Source: Yinghuangia elevatio (lineage in GTDB: Bacteria > Actinomycetota > Actinomycetes > Streptomycetales > Streptomycetaceae). From it: DNA of 30,512 bases. The DNA lies in assembly GCF_040649515.1 (NCBI RefSeq), contig NZ_JBEZFP010000117.1, forward strand, positions 1 to 30,512. The letters are read 5' to 3'. Shown one piece after another: positions 7,280 to 15,209 of the stretch. The notes beneath the pieces are model-generated. The model was not told the origin of the DNA. It did no database searches and saw nothing but the letters and a program-made list of their open reading frames with translations. The translations under genes and the position numbers were made by a program. The stretch's first letter is position 1. The number at the start of each line of letters is the position of its first letter.

Positions 7280-8283
7280 GCGACCACGCAGAGGAACTAC
7301 GCCGACTCGTCGGCGACATCGTCGGCGGCACCCCCGTAGCGGACAGGTCGTCGAGCGAACTGTGGCAAACGCTGTGGGGATTGGGATTGCCGCTGGTCGG
7401 GGTCGACGAGGCCCGCGGCGGCTCGGGCGGCACGTACGAGGACCTGATCGCCGTCGTCCGCACGCTGGGCGAGTACGCGGTCGGCGCGCCCGTTGCGGAA
7501 ATGGCCGTCACCTCCTGGGTGTTGGCCCATGACCGCGCCGTGGCCGAGCAGACCACCATCGCCTTCGGCGTGGACGCGGTATACGAGGACGAGCTTTCGA
7601 CACTGCGGATCCCCCGGGTGCCGTGGTTGCGCGACGCAAGTGCGGTCGTCGTGTACGACCGCGCTGGGAGCGTCTCGTACGTCGAGGTCGGCACGCCGGG
7701 CGTCGAGGTGCGTGAGGGGACCAACCTGGCCGACGAGCCACGCGACGACCTCGTGTTGCGGGGTGACGCGGGCACCCGGCTGTCCGCGGCACCGCCCATG
7801 CCGCAAGTGCGCGCGAGATTGGCCCTGTTGCGCGCGGCCGCGGTGGCCGGCGCGGTTGACGGGGCGTACGCGTTGACCCGCGACTACGTCATGGGCCGCG
7901 AGCAGTTCGGCAAACCTCTCGCCCGGATACCCGCGGTCGCGTCTTCACTGGCCGCCATGCGCGTGGCAGGCGTACAACTGGACGCCGCACTGGAACGCGC
8001 GGTTGAACAGCTCTCCCCGGCGAACGGCACGTCGAAGGCGTACCTCGCCGCGGTTGCGGCCGCCGCGGTGGTCGCCGCCGAAACCGCGACCACGGTCGCG
8101 CGTACCGCCCACCAACTACACGGTGCGATGGGCGTCACCCACGAATACCCCCTGCACCACTACACGAAGCGCCTGTGGTCCTGGCCCGGCGAGGTCGGAT
8201 CCGAGGCGCACAGCGCCGAATACCTCGGGGCGTTGGCGCTGGAACACGGCGAATCGGCCGTCTGGGACGAGTTGACCGGGTGA
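7276..8283 (+). CDS. acyl-CoA dehydrogenase, second subunit
   Basis: A 335-residue acyl-CoA dehydrogenase-like protein whose GTG start overlaps the TGA of the preceding subunit by 4 bases, indicating coupled translation and close to 1:1 expression. The N-terminal domain is short and poorly conserved, and the middle beta-domain lacks the SEPxxGSD-type FAD motif carried by its partner. The C-terminal helical domain keeps REQFGKPL (208-215, FAD-contacting Arg and Gln) and QLHGAMGVTHEYPLHHY (280-296). This split of motifs between adjacent subunits is what is seen in heteromeric FadE enzymes. Members usually act on sterol side chains, bile acids or other branched or cyclic acyl-CoAs. The substrate is not deducible here. 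Confidence 0.88.
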   Translation: MSDHAEELRRLVGDIVGGTPVADRSSSELWQTLWGLGLPLVGVDEARGGSGGTYEDLIAVVRTLGEYAVGAPVAEMAVTSWVLAHDRAVAEQTTIAFGVDAVYEDELSTLRIPRVPWLRDASAVVVYDRAGSVSYVEVGTPGVEVREGTNLADEPRDDLVLRGDAGTRLSAAPPMPQVRARLALLRAAAVAGAVDGAYALTRDYVMGREQFGKPLARIPAVASSLAAMRVAGVQLDAALERAVEQLSPANGTSKAYLAAVAAAAVVAAETATTVARTAHQLHGAMGVTHEYPLHHYTKRLWSWPGEVGSEAHSAEYLGALALEHGESAVWDELTG

Positions 8284-8315
8284 ACGGCCCGCCCGTCGGA
8301 AGGGAACCCCGCACC

Positions 8316-9284
8316 GTGCAAAGCCCGTTGCGCTACGGCATCACCATGCCGTTCCCCGCGCCTCTCCCTGACCATCCCGGGATCGCCCGCGAACTCGCCG
8401 ACGCCGGCTACACCGACGTCTGGAGCATCGAAGTCGACGGCCTCGACGGCTTCACCCCGCTGACCTTGGCCGCCGCAGGCGCACCCGAGGTGAACCTGGG
8501 CACCGCGATCGTCTCCCCGTACACGCGCGGCCCGGCGCTGCTCGCCATGACCGCCGCATCGCTGGCCGAACTCGCGCCAGGACGCTTCCACTTGGGGCTC
8601 GGAGCCGCGTCGCGCCCTATCGTGCAGGACTGGAACGGCACCGCGTACGACCGGCCGTACCAGCGCGTCCGCGACACCGTGCGTTTCCTGCGCGCCGCCC
8701 TCGCGGGGGAGCGCGTCGCCGAGCGCTACGACACCTTCGAAGTCAACGGATTCCGGCTCACCCGCCCGCCGCGGACACCGCCGCCCATCTACCTCGCGGC
8801 GCTCCGCGAGGGCATGCTGCGCCTGGCGGGACGCGAGGCGGACGGGGCGATCCTCAACTGGCTGTCCGCGGACGACGTCAAACGCGTCGTCCCGTACGTC
8901 CACGAAGGCGGTTCCGGGAAGGAAATCGTCTGCCGGGTCTTCGTCTGCCCGACCGAGGACGCCGACGCGGCGCGCGCGACGTTCCGCCGCATGATCACCG
9001 CGTACCTGAACGTCCCCGGTTACGCGAACTACCAGCGCTGGCTGGGCCGGGGAGACCGCCTGCAGCCCATGTGGGACGCGTGGGAGTCAGGAGACCGCCG
9101 CGCCGCGCTGGCGGCCGTACCGGACTCCGTCGTCGACGAACTCCTGGTCCACGGATCACCGGAGCAGTGCCGCGAGGCCATCCGGCGCTACGTCGACAAC
9201 GGCGTCACGGTGCCGGTGGTCTGGCTGATCGACGCGGGCACCGGATCCGACCCCGTCGCCGACGCCCTTGCCCTGGCCCCGTGA
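8316..9284 (+). CDS. LLM class F420- or FMN-dependent oxidoreductase
   Basis: A luciferase-like TIM-barrel protein of 322 residues. Features: YGITMPFPAP strand 1, a VNLGTAIVSPYTRGPALLAMTAASLAELAPGRF-type region split over strand 3 and helix 3, LGLGAASRPIV, and the family-typical RPPRTPPPIYLAAL and HGSPEQCREAIRRYVDNGV near the C-terminus. The GTG at 8316 is preceded by GGAAGGG at 8298-8304. An alternative in-frame GTG at 8280 would overlap the previous stop (GTGA) and add 12 residues, so the start is not certain. It is the last gene of the plus-strand run and ends before a strong terminator. It likely reduces or oxygenates an intermediate of the same pathway. Confidence 0.9.
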   Translation: MQSPLRYGITMPFPAPLPDHPGIARELADAGYTDVWSIEVDGLDGFTPLTLAAAGAPEVNLGTAIVSPYTRGPALLAMTAASLAELAPGRFHLGLGAASRPIVQDWNGTAYDRPYQRVRDTVRFLRAALAGERVAERYDTFEVNGFRLTRPPRTPPPIYLAALREGMLRLAGREADGAILNWLSADDVKRVVPYVHEGGSGKEIVCRVFVCPTEDADAARATFRRMITAYLNVPGYANYQRWLGRGDRLQPMWDAWESGDRRAALAAVPDSVVDELLVHGSPEQCREAIRRYVDNGVTVPVVWLIDAGTGSDPVADALALAP

Positions 9285-9333
9285 GCCGAACACCCGAGGC
9301 AAGCAGTTGGGTTGAACACCTGAGCACAACAAG

Positions 9334-9367
9334 AAGGCCGATGCCCCGCATCCGGGGCGTCGGCCTT
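9334..9367. terminator. strong rho-independent-type hairpin
   Basis: AAGGCCGATGCCCC (9334-9347), a 6-base loop, and a complementary arm at 9354-9367 make a 14-pair stem with one G-T wobble. It lies 50 bases after the oxidoreductase stop and 26 bases after the convergent small ORF, so it probably ends both transcripts. Confidence 0.88.
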
Positions 9368-9392
9368 CCGCGGAGCTGTCGGGTAGTTCCCA

Positions 9393-9542
9393 TCAGTGGG
9401 CGGCGCCTTCGAGTTCTTCGACCGTGTGGCGGGAGATGTTGACGGACAGCGGCTGCCACGACTCAAAGCGTACGGTCCCGGCGCGGCCGTGGAGTTCCAG
9501 CAAGTCGACGTCACCGCGGGCGGGCCGGGCGATCGATTGCAT
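9393..9542 (-). CDS. small ORF of 49 residues, unknown, downstream of the rhamnosidase
   Basis: Read from ATG 9542 it begins MQSIARPARGDVDLL and contains HGRAGTVRFESWQPL, ending VEELEGAAH. Codon third positions are nearly all G or C and the sequence looks like an alternating beta-rich protein, which supports real coding. No clear ribosome site precedes the ATG. The frame is the same as that of the rhamnosidase, and no stop codon intervenes between the rhamnosidase TGA (9603-9605) and this ATG. It could therefore be a separate small gene, a tail reached by stop-codon readthrough, or the remnant of a longer gene. The protein family is not recognised. Confidence 0.45.
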   Translation of the reverse strand: MQSIARPARGDVDLLELHGRAGTVRFESWQPLSVNISRHTVEELEGAAH

Positions 9543-9602
9543 GACCGTGACAGGCCCAGCACGGCGGGCGCTCCGACGCCGAAGTCCGGAGTGCGAGATC
9601 GT

Positions 9603-12431
9603 TCAGACGTTGTCGTCCGCGTATCCCAGGAATCGGTGTTCCAGTTCTGCGAGCAGTTCTTGGCCGCGCGGCGCGAGGTCGCCGAGCTGGCGGAGCGTCA
9701 GGTCCATGCCGGCGTCGGCCTCCGGCCTCTCCAGGTGCTCCGCGACTTCGGGCCAGTACCGCAGCATGGCGTCCTTGAAGATCTCCAAAGCCCTCTGGTC
9801 GCCGCGCAATTCGGAAACCCAGGAATCCAGGGTGAAGCGCGCCGCGGCGACCTTGGGGGCGGGGATGGTCCACGCGTGGTGTCCGGCGCCGACATCGGGG
9901 AGGGACCCGGCGCCCAGCAGGTCCACGGACGCGGTGGTGTTCGGTGGGACGTCTGCTTCGACAACGAGTTCGTCGCCGTTGATCCGCCACGCCACCGATG
10001 CCGGCCCGTACGGCGTGCGCAGCACGGCCTTGGCGTACGTGAGCCCGCCGCCGGGACGTGGCGCGATGCGCAGGCGTCGATAGCCCGGCTCGGCGCAGTC
10101 GAGGCCGGCGACGGTGCGGTAGAGCCAGTCGACGACCGCGCCGAGCGCGTAGTGGTTGAACGACGTCATGCCGTCCCGGTTCACGGTGCCGTCCGGGCGC
10201 ATGCTGTCCCAGCGCTCCCAGATCGTCGTCGCGCCCTGGGTGACCGGGTACAGCCAGGATGGGCACCCGCGCTCCAGGAGCAGCCGATATGCGGTCTCCA
10301 GGTGACCGTTCTCGGCGAGGGCGTCGCAGATCAGGGGAGTTCCGAGAAAGCCGGTGCCGATGCGGTGCCCGTTGTTCCGGACGAGCGCGGCGAGCCGGTC
10401 CGCCGCGTGCCTGCGCTGCTCTGCGCCGGGCAGCAACGCGAATTGCAGGGCGAGGGAGTATGCGGTCTGGGCGTCGCCGATGATGCGGCCCTTGGAGGTG
10501 ACGTACTCGTCCTGGAACGCCGTCCGGACAGCTGCGGCGAGTTGGGAGTACTGCCGCTCCTCGTCTTCGAGCCCGAGTACGGCGGCAGCTTGCGCCACCA
10601 ATGAGGCGGAGTGTGCGAAGTACGCGGTCGCGACGACCTCGGCGGGCGTCTTCGCGGCCTGCGGCTGCCCGGCGGGTGCGCTCGGGTCGAGCCAGTCGCC
10701 GAACTGGAAGCCGGTGTTCCACAGCCGATCCGGCCCCGCCAGCTCGGCCACATGGTCGACCCAGGCGCGCATGCTCGCGAACTGGGCGGCCAGTACGCCC
10801 TTGTCGCCGTAGCGCTGGTACAGCGTCCACGGGACGACGGTGGCCGCATCCGACCACCCCGCCGCCGCCAGGTCGGCGAAGGGCGTGACTTTGGGGACGA
10901 TGCTCGGCGCCGCGCCGTCTGCCCGTTGCTCCAGGGCGAGATCGACGAGCCAGGACCCGAGGAACCCCGCGGAGTCGTACAACTGGCAGGCGGTGGGGGA
11001 GAACACCTGGATGTCGCCGGTCCAGCCGAGACGTTCGTCGCGCTGCGGGCAATCGGTGGGCACGTCCAGGAAGTTGCCGCGCATGCCCCACACGGCGTTT
11101 TCGTGGAGGCGGTTGACGAGTTCGTCGGACGACTCGAAGAAGCCGACGCGCTCCATGTCGGAATGGATGACGGCCGCGCGTACGGCGTCAGGGTCGAACT
11201 CGCCCGGCCAGCCCGTGACTTCCACGTAGCGGAAGCCGTGGAAAGTGAAGCGTGGCTCCCACGTCTCGGGGGCACCGCCGCGCAGGATGTAGCGGTCGGT
11301 AGCCTCCGCGGTCCGTAGCGGCTCGACGGCCAACTCGCCGTCCTGAAGGACCTCGGCGTGCCGAAGAACGATCTCCTGGCCGGCCGCTCCGTCGACCGTG
11401 AGGCGCAGGCGCCCCACGAGGTTCTGGCCGAAGTCCATGACCGTCTTCCCGGACGGCGATGTGGTGATGGCGACCGGCGATAGCTCCTCGGTACGGCGAA
11501 CCGGCGGACCTGTCGGCGCCGCCAGGACAGCCATGTCGAAAGGCTCGGCGCGGACGCCGTGCCAGTTCTCCGGCCGAATGCGCGCGTCATGGGTCTCACC
11601 GTCGTACAGGCTTGCCCGCAGAGCGGGCCCCGGCGCCGCCTGCCACGTCCCGTCGGCGTCTGTGGCGACGGTGAACACCCTCCCATCCGCCATGACGATC
11701 TCCAACTGCGCGAGCAGCGCCAGGCGTTCGCCGTACAGCGCCCGGCCGCCCTCCCAACCGAGGCGGCCCCGGTACCAACCGTCCGCGAGCGTGGCGGTGA
11801 ACTCGTTCGCGCCTTCGTGCAGCAACTCCGTGACGTCGTACGTCTGGTAGCGCAGCCGCTGGTCATATGCCGTCCAGCCGGGCGCAAGCACCTGGTCGCC
11901 GATCCGGGCGCCGTTCAGCTCGGCTTCGTATACCCCCAAAGCGGTCGCATACAGGCGAGCGGTGCGTACCGGACCGTCCAGCTCGAACGGGCGGCGCAGC
12001 ACGGCGCACGGGTTGTCCTTCGACGCATCCTCGTCCCAATCCGGCGAGACGAACCGCGCAGTCCAGTCGCTCTCGTCCAGCAGGCCGGTCTCCACCCAGG
12101 TCACGTCGCTCCACGCCGACCAGGCAGGGTGCGCGCGGTCCGCGCTTCGCGCCGCGACTCGCACGCGCACGCCGACGCGTTCGCGCGACTCCAGCGCCGC
12201 GAACGGCCACGACACCAGTACGGATTCGTCCGACTCCCGGGCCACCGAAGACAAGCGCTTCCCGGCGGAATTGACAAGCTCCAGCTCATAGATGCCTTGT
12301 CGCCACCCGTCCGCGGTGGTCCGCGTAATCCACGACAGCCGCGGTTCACGCCACCCGATGCCCAGCGTGTCGCGTACGTTTTCCACTGTGGGTGGCTGCA
12401 CGGCCGTGTTGGGTTGCGGCGTCGGGGTCAT
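9603..12431 (-). CDS. alpha-L-rhamnosidase, GH78 family
   Basis: A 942-residue glycoside hydrolase that removes terminal alpha-L-rhamnose. It has N-terminal beta-sandwich domains, the concanavalin-like region with TALGVYEAELNG and RYQTYDV, DFGQNLVGR (333-341), then the (alpha/alpha)6 catalytic domain with DCPQRDERLGWTGD (460-473, general acid Glu466) and TIWERWDS (736-743, likely base Glu739), and SFNHYALGAVVDW. A C-terminal extension (about 865-942) is helical and not part of the usual GH78 core. There is no signal peptide, so it acts in the cytoplasm on imported glycosides. ATG 12431 is preferred over GTG 12434 because AAGGAG lies 6 bases before it. A LacI-type operator lies upstream; no sugar transporter or LacI gene is in the window. 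Confidence 0.95.
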   Translation of the reverse strand: MTPTPQPNTAVQPPTVENVRDTLGIGWREPRLSWITRTTADGWRQGIYELELVNSAGKRLSSVARESDESVLVSWPFAALESRERVGVRVRVAARSADRAHPAWSAWSDVTWVETGLLDESDWTARFVSPDWDEDASKDNPCAVLRRPFELDGPVRTARLYATALGVYEAELNGARIGDQVLAPGWTAYDQRLRYQTYDVTELLHEGANEFTATLADGWYRGRLGWEGGRALYGERLALLAQLEIVMADGRVFTVATDADGTWQAAPGPALRASLYDGETHDARIRPENWHGVRAEPFDMAVLAAPTGPPVRRTEELSPVAITTSPSGKTVMDFGQNLVGRLRLTVDGAAGQEIVLRHAEVLQDGELAVEPLRTAEATDRYILRGGAPETWEPRFTFHGFRYVEVTGWPGEFDPDAVRAAVIHSDMERVGFFESSDELVNRLHENAVWGMRGNFLDVPTDCPQRDERLGWTGDIQVFSPTACQLYDSAGFLGSWLVDLALEQRADGAAPSIVPKVTPFADLAAAGWSDAATVVPWTLYQRYGDKGVLAAQFASMRAWVDHVAELAGPDRLWNTGFQFGDWLDPSAPAGQPQAAKTPAEVVATAYFAHSASLVAQAAAVLGLEDEERQYSQLAAAVRTAFQDEYVTSKGRIIGDAQTAYSLALQFALLPGAEQRRHAADRLAALVRNNGHRIGTGFLGTPLICDALAENGHLETAYRLLLERGCPSWLYPVTQGATTIWERWDSMRPDGTVNRDGMTSFNHYALGAVVDWLYRTVAGLDCAEPGYRRLRIAPRPGGGLTYAKAVLRTPYGPASVAWRINGDELVVEADVPPNTTASVDLLGAGSLPDVGAGHHAWTIPAPKVAAARFTLDSWVSELRGDQRALEIFKDAMLRYWPEVAEHLERPEADAGMDLTLRQLGDLAPRGQELLAELEHRFLGYADDNV

Positions 12432-12494
12432 CACGAACTCCTTGGCGTTGCAGCGGCAGACCTGTTCAAGACCGGCGGCACAGGGATGATCATC

Positions 12495-12506
12495 TGAAAC
12501 GTTTCA
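12495..12506. promoter_or_regulatory. LacI-family operator upstream of the rhamnosidase
   Basis: TGAAACGTTTCA is a perfect 12-bp palindrome with the central CG and the AAACGTTT core typical of LacI/GalR-family sites in actinomycetes. It lies 64 bases upstream of the rhamnosidase ATG. A partial half-site (CGAAACC) follows about 15 bases further out. A sugar-responsive repressor is expected, but its gene is not in the window. Confidence 0.7.
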
Positions 12507-12708
12507 TTAGGCCTGAAGTCGAAACCTTTGAGGCAAGTTAACGTACTACTTACACGAAGTCGCGCTCGGGGACAACGGGGCCTCAGAGAGCCGTCGCCCT
12601 TCACCGGCATGACCGGCTCCCTTCCTCGGATCTGTCGGCCCGTCGGCCCGGCGACAGCTCGGGTGGCAGACGCCGTGCATCGGGGCCCCGGCGGGGTAGT
12701 CGCCGCTC

Positions 12709-13611
12709 ATGGATCGCATATCGGTGGGTACGTGCTCGTGGACCGACGCTGCCCTCAAAACCAGCGGTTGGTATCCGCCTGACTGTTCTGATCCCGAGGC
12801 CCGACTGCGTTACTACGCACAGAAGTTCGACGTGGTGGAGGTGGACGCGACCTACTATTCGCTACCCAGTACGCGCAACAGCGAGCTGTGGGTCGAGCGA
12901 ACACCCGATGAGTTCACCTTCGACGTCAAAGCGTTCTCCTTGCTCACCGGCCATCCCACCCGGTCGGGATCCCTGCCGCCGGAATTGCGCCCATTGCTGG
13001 GACGTGGACGGGGTCGGCCGGACGCCCGTCTTTTGGACGAGGTCTGGCAGCGCTTCAGCGGCGCTCTGCGTCCCCTTCGTGATGCGGGACGCCTCGGGAC
13101 ACTCCTCTTCCAGTTCCCGCCGTCATTCGCTCCTGACGAGCCAGCCACCCAATTCCTCGTCGACTGCGTCGAACGGGCAGGAGACTGGCCGGTGGCAGTC
13201 GAGTTCCGCCATCCCGGCTGGTGGCGGGACGACAACATCCATGCGACACAGGCGCTTCTCAAGCGCTTGGACGCCGCCGCGGTCGCCGTCGACATGGCAC
13301 AGACGCTGCCCGCGTCCATCCCGCCCGTAGCGCCGGTCACCGCGCCCCGGCTCGCGGTGGTCCGTTTCCACGGGCGCAGTCGGGCGTGGGGGACCGGCTC
13401 CAAGGAGGACCGGTTTCGTCACGTCTACTCGGCCGACGAACTGAGCGAATGGGTCCCCCGGTTGCGCACACTGGCCGAGCAAGCGGACCGGGTGCACGTG
13501 CTGTTCAACAACTGCTGCGCCGATGCCGCGGTGCGGGCGGCCGAGAAGATGGAACAACTGCTCCACGCAACCCGTCGGGCAAGTGACGCTGCGCGGGCGT
13601 CGGCCGATTGA
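12709..13611 (+). CDS. DUF72 domain-containing protein (YecE-like)
   Basis: A 300-residue TIM-barrel protein of the DUF72 family. The start is clear from RISVGTCSWTDAALKTSGWY, the conserved N-terminal strand and loop. It continues with RLRYYAQKFDVVEVDATYYS, FTFDVKAFSLLTGHP, LLFQFPPSF, VAVEFRHPGWW and VVRFHGRS, and ends with VHVLFNNCCADAAVRAAEKM, in which the family FNNxxxxxA motif is intact. The biochemical role of DUF72 proteins is not established; some are annotated as sugar-isomerase-like. No convincing ribosome site precedes ATG 12709. The gene is monocistronic as far as can be seen, between the rhamnosidase promoter and a glycosyltransferase remnant. Confidence 0.93.
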   Translation: MDRISVGTCSWTDAALKTSGWYPPDCSDPEARLRYYAQKFDVVEVDATYYSLPSTRNSELWVERTPDEFTFDVKAFSLLTGHPTRSGSLPPELRPLLGRGRGRPDARLLDEVWQRFSGALRPLRDAGRLGTLLFQFPPSFAPDEPATQFLVDCVERAGDWPVAVEFRHPGWWRDDNIHATQALLKRLDAAAVAVDMAQTLPASIPPVAPVTAPRLAVVRFHGRSRAWGTGSKEDRFRHVYSADELSEWVPRLRTLAEQADRVHVLFNNCCADAAVRAAEKMEQLLHATRRASDAARASAD

Positions 13612-13710
13612 CCCGGCATCACGTGCGCGGTTCCGGGCCAGGAGGGCGCGCGTGCGCGGCGCTGTCCGCGCACGCGCGCGACATGCTCGGGACGGCGACG
13701 GCGACGATGT

Positions 13711-14220
13711 GTGATGTGGAGCCCACGCGTGCGGCGGCTACATCCAAGGCATTCGCCCAACTGGCGAGGTTGTGCGGAGCGCCCCGCAAACGCGCGGGCC
13801 TGCACCTACCACGTCGTCTCAACCGTCGCGCGTTGGAGGAGGCCATCCCGCTGGCGGCGCACCTTGGCTCCAGGGAACGGGCGAGATTGCCGGGGATCAA
13901 GCCCGCGATGGCGGCACATCGGCGGCTTCCACGAGGAGTACGAGGGGTACGGCGGCGAGGACACCGACTTCGGTCGCATGGCCGACAGCGCGGGAGTCCG
14001 ACTGTGTTGGGTGGGCGGCGCTCCGGCGTACCATCAGCACCACGAGACAAGTCGACCGCCGGTAGGACACCTCGACGACATCCTGACCAACGGCGCCGTC
14101 TTCCACCGCCGTTGGGGGGAGTGGCCGATGCGTGGCTGGCTCCAGGAGTTCGCCGATCTGGGCCTGGCGGAGTACGACCCGTCGATCGACTGCTGGCGTC
14201 GCCCCGCGCGCGCCGAGTGA
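13711..14220 (+). pseudogene. glycosyltransferase family 2 remnant, C-terminal part only
   Basis: From about 13915 the frame encodes IGGFHEEYEGYGGEDTDFG, the hallmark of the galactosyltransferase C-terminal (Glyco_transf_7C) region of GT-A enzymes, followed by LCWVGGAPAYHQHHE and a natural-looking end. The GT-A nucleotide-sugar domain that should precede it (about 170 residues with a DxD motif) is missing. Sequence from 13612 to 13915 shows no convincing coding frame, only scrambled Arg-rich translations. This fits a deletion or degradation of the 5' part. A functional enzyme from this fragment is unlikely. Confidence 0.7.
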
Positions 14221-14609
14221 CCGAGTTTCACAGGCCGAGGTCGATGACCACCGCGTGATGCTCAGAAGGCGGAGGGACTTCGGTTCCGGCAGGGGCCCGT
14301 AGTTGCTCCGTTCGAGCGGCACCCCGGTCGGGCCCCGGCCGGGCCGGTGGTCGCCGGGCCGTCAAGCCCGACTTCGGTGGGCCGGCGGGCCCGAGAACCT
14401 CGTGGGCGCCTGTGGTTCGCCGTACCACACCTATTTACCCATTTGCCGGTGCCGAGTCGGCATGTGCGCACCGCCGGTCGGGTGAAACCTCAGCGCGGCG
14501 GCCGCGCGGTGACGCTTCCGAGGCGTGGCGGGCCCGACGATTGCGGGCAGCCCGCATCCGCGCCGACGTACGGCTGCGGGCGTATCCAAGCCGAACCGGA
14601 GGAGCCGCA
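14221..14609. other. intergenic stretch without a recognisable gene
   Basis: No reading frame here shows both codon bias and recognisable sequence. The first half is rich in GGCC/CCGG dyads that could form alternative hairpins. A short less GC-rich patch near 14425-14440 (CACCTATTTACC) is the only place resembling a promoter for the gene at 14610. Confidence 0.4.
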
Positions 14610-14894
14610 GTGCTGGAGCGCACCCGCCGCAAGGACACCACCCAGGTCACGTTCATCCTTCCGCCCGACCCGGCATGCCCCGCGGTCAGCGTGGTCGGCG
14701 ACTTCAACGACTGGACTCCCGGCACCCACGAGCTCCTGGTACGCAAGGACGGCACCCGGGCCGTGACCGTGGCAGTGCCGGGGGAGGAGCGGATGCACTT
14801 CCGCTACCTCGCCCACGGCGGCCACTGGTTCGACGAAGCCGACGCGGACGGCCACGACGGCCACAACAGCTACCTGGAGCTCGCCCGAGTGTGA
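14610..14894 (+). CDS. isoamylase early-set / CBM48-like small protein
   Basis: A 94-residue protein made of one immunoglobulin-like early-set domain, the fold that glycogen-branching enzymes and AMPK beta use to bind glucan. The signature is VSVVGDFNDWTPGTHELLV (27-45), followed by MHFRYLAHGGHWFDEADAD and a short acidic, His-rich end. GGAGGAG at 14598-14604 sets the GTG start, 5 bases on. Stand-alone copies of this domain are common in actinomycetes; whether they bind glycogen is not established. The next small ORF overlaps this stop by 4 bases. Confidence 0.85.
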   Translation: MLERTRRKDTTQVTFILPPDPACPAVSVVGDFNDWTPGTHELLVRKDGTRAVTVAVPGEERMHFRYLAHGGHWFDEADADGHDGHNSYLELARV

Positions 14895-15067
14895 CCCGGC
14901 AGAACCCCGCCCTCGGCCGACCGGCGGCGGCCAAAGTCGGCGCAGCGCCGATCCGACCGCAGGAGCAGGTCCGCGACCGGGGCGGCGCTCGCGCACACGC
15001 CGCGGCGTTCGTGCACGCCTTGGCCGCCGCCCTGCACTCGGACGGAAGCCGCGTAGCCGCGGACTGA
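14891..15067 (+). CDS. small hypothetical ORF, 58 residues
   Basis: GTG at 14891 overlaps the stop of the preceding gene as GTGA. The predicted protein is Ala/Arg-rich and basic, ending AAAFVHALAAALHSDGSRVA, which could be one amphipathic helix. Third positions are mostly G or C, but the composition is simple and no family is recognised. The overlap argues for translation; the sequence itself does not prove it. Confidence 0.35.
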   Translation: MTRQNPALGRPAAAKVGAAPIRPQEQVRDRGGARAHAAAFVHALAAALHSDGSRVAAD

Positions 15068-15209
15068 GGCCCGTAGAGGTACCGGGACTGGCGGGCCCGT
15101 GCGAAAGAAGCCTTCGACAACACGCTGCCAAACCCGCCATAAATCCTGGTATTCGGAGATAAGTTAGCCCCGGCCACGACCGTTCCCTTCCGGTGGGAGG
15201 CAGATGTCG

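Noticed and set aside
9511..11887. Two more long minus-strand frames overlapping the rhamnosidase
   Set aside because: They are frame shadows, Arg/Ser-rich, and lack GH78 motifs present in the true frame.
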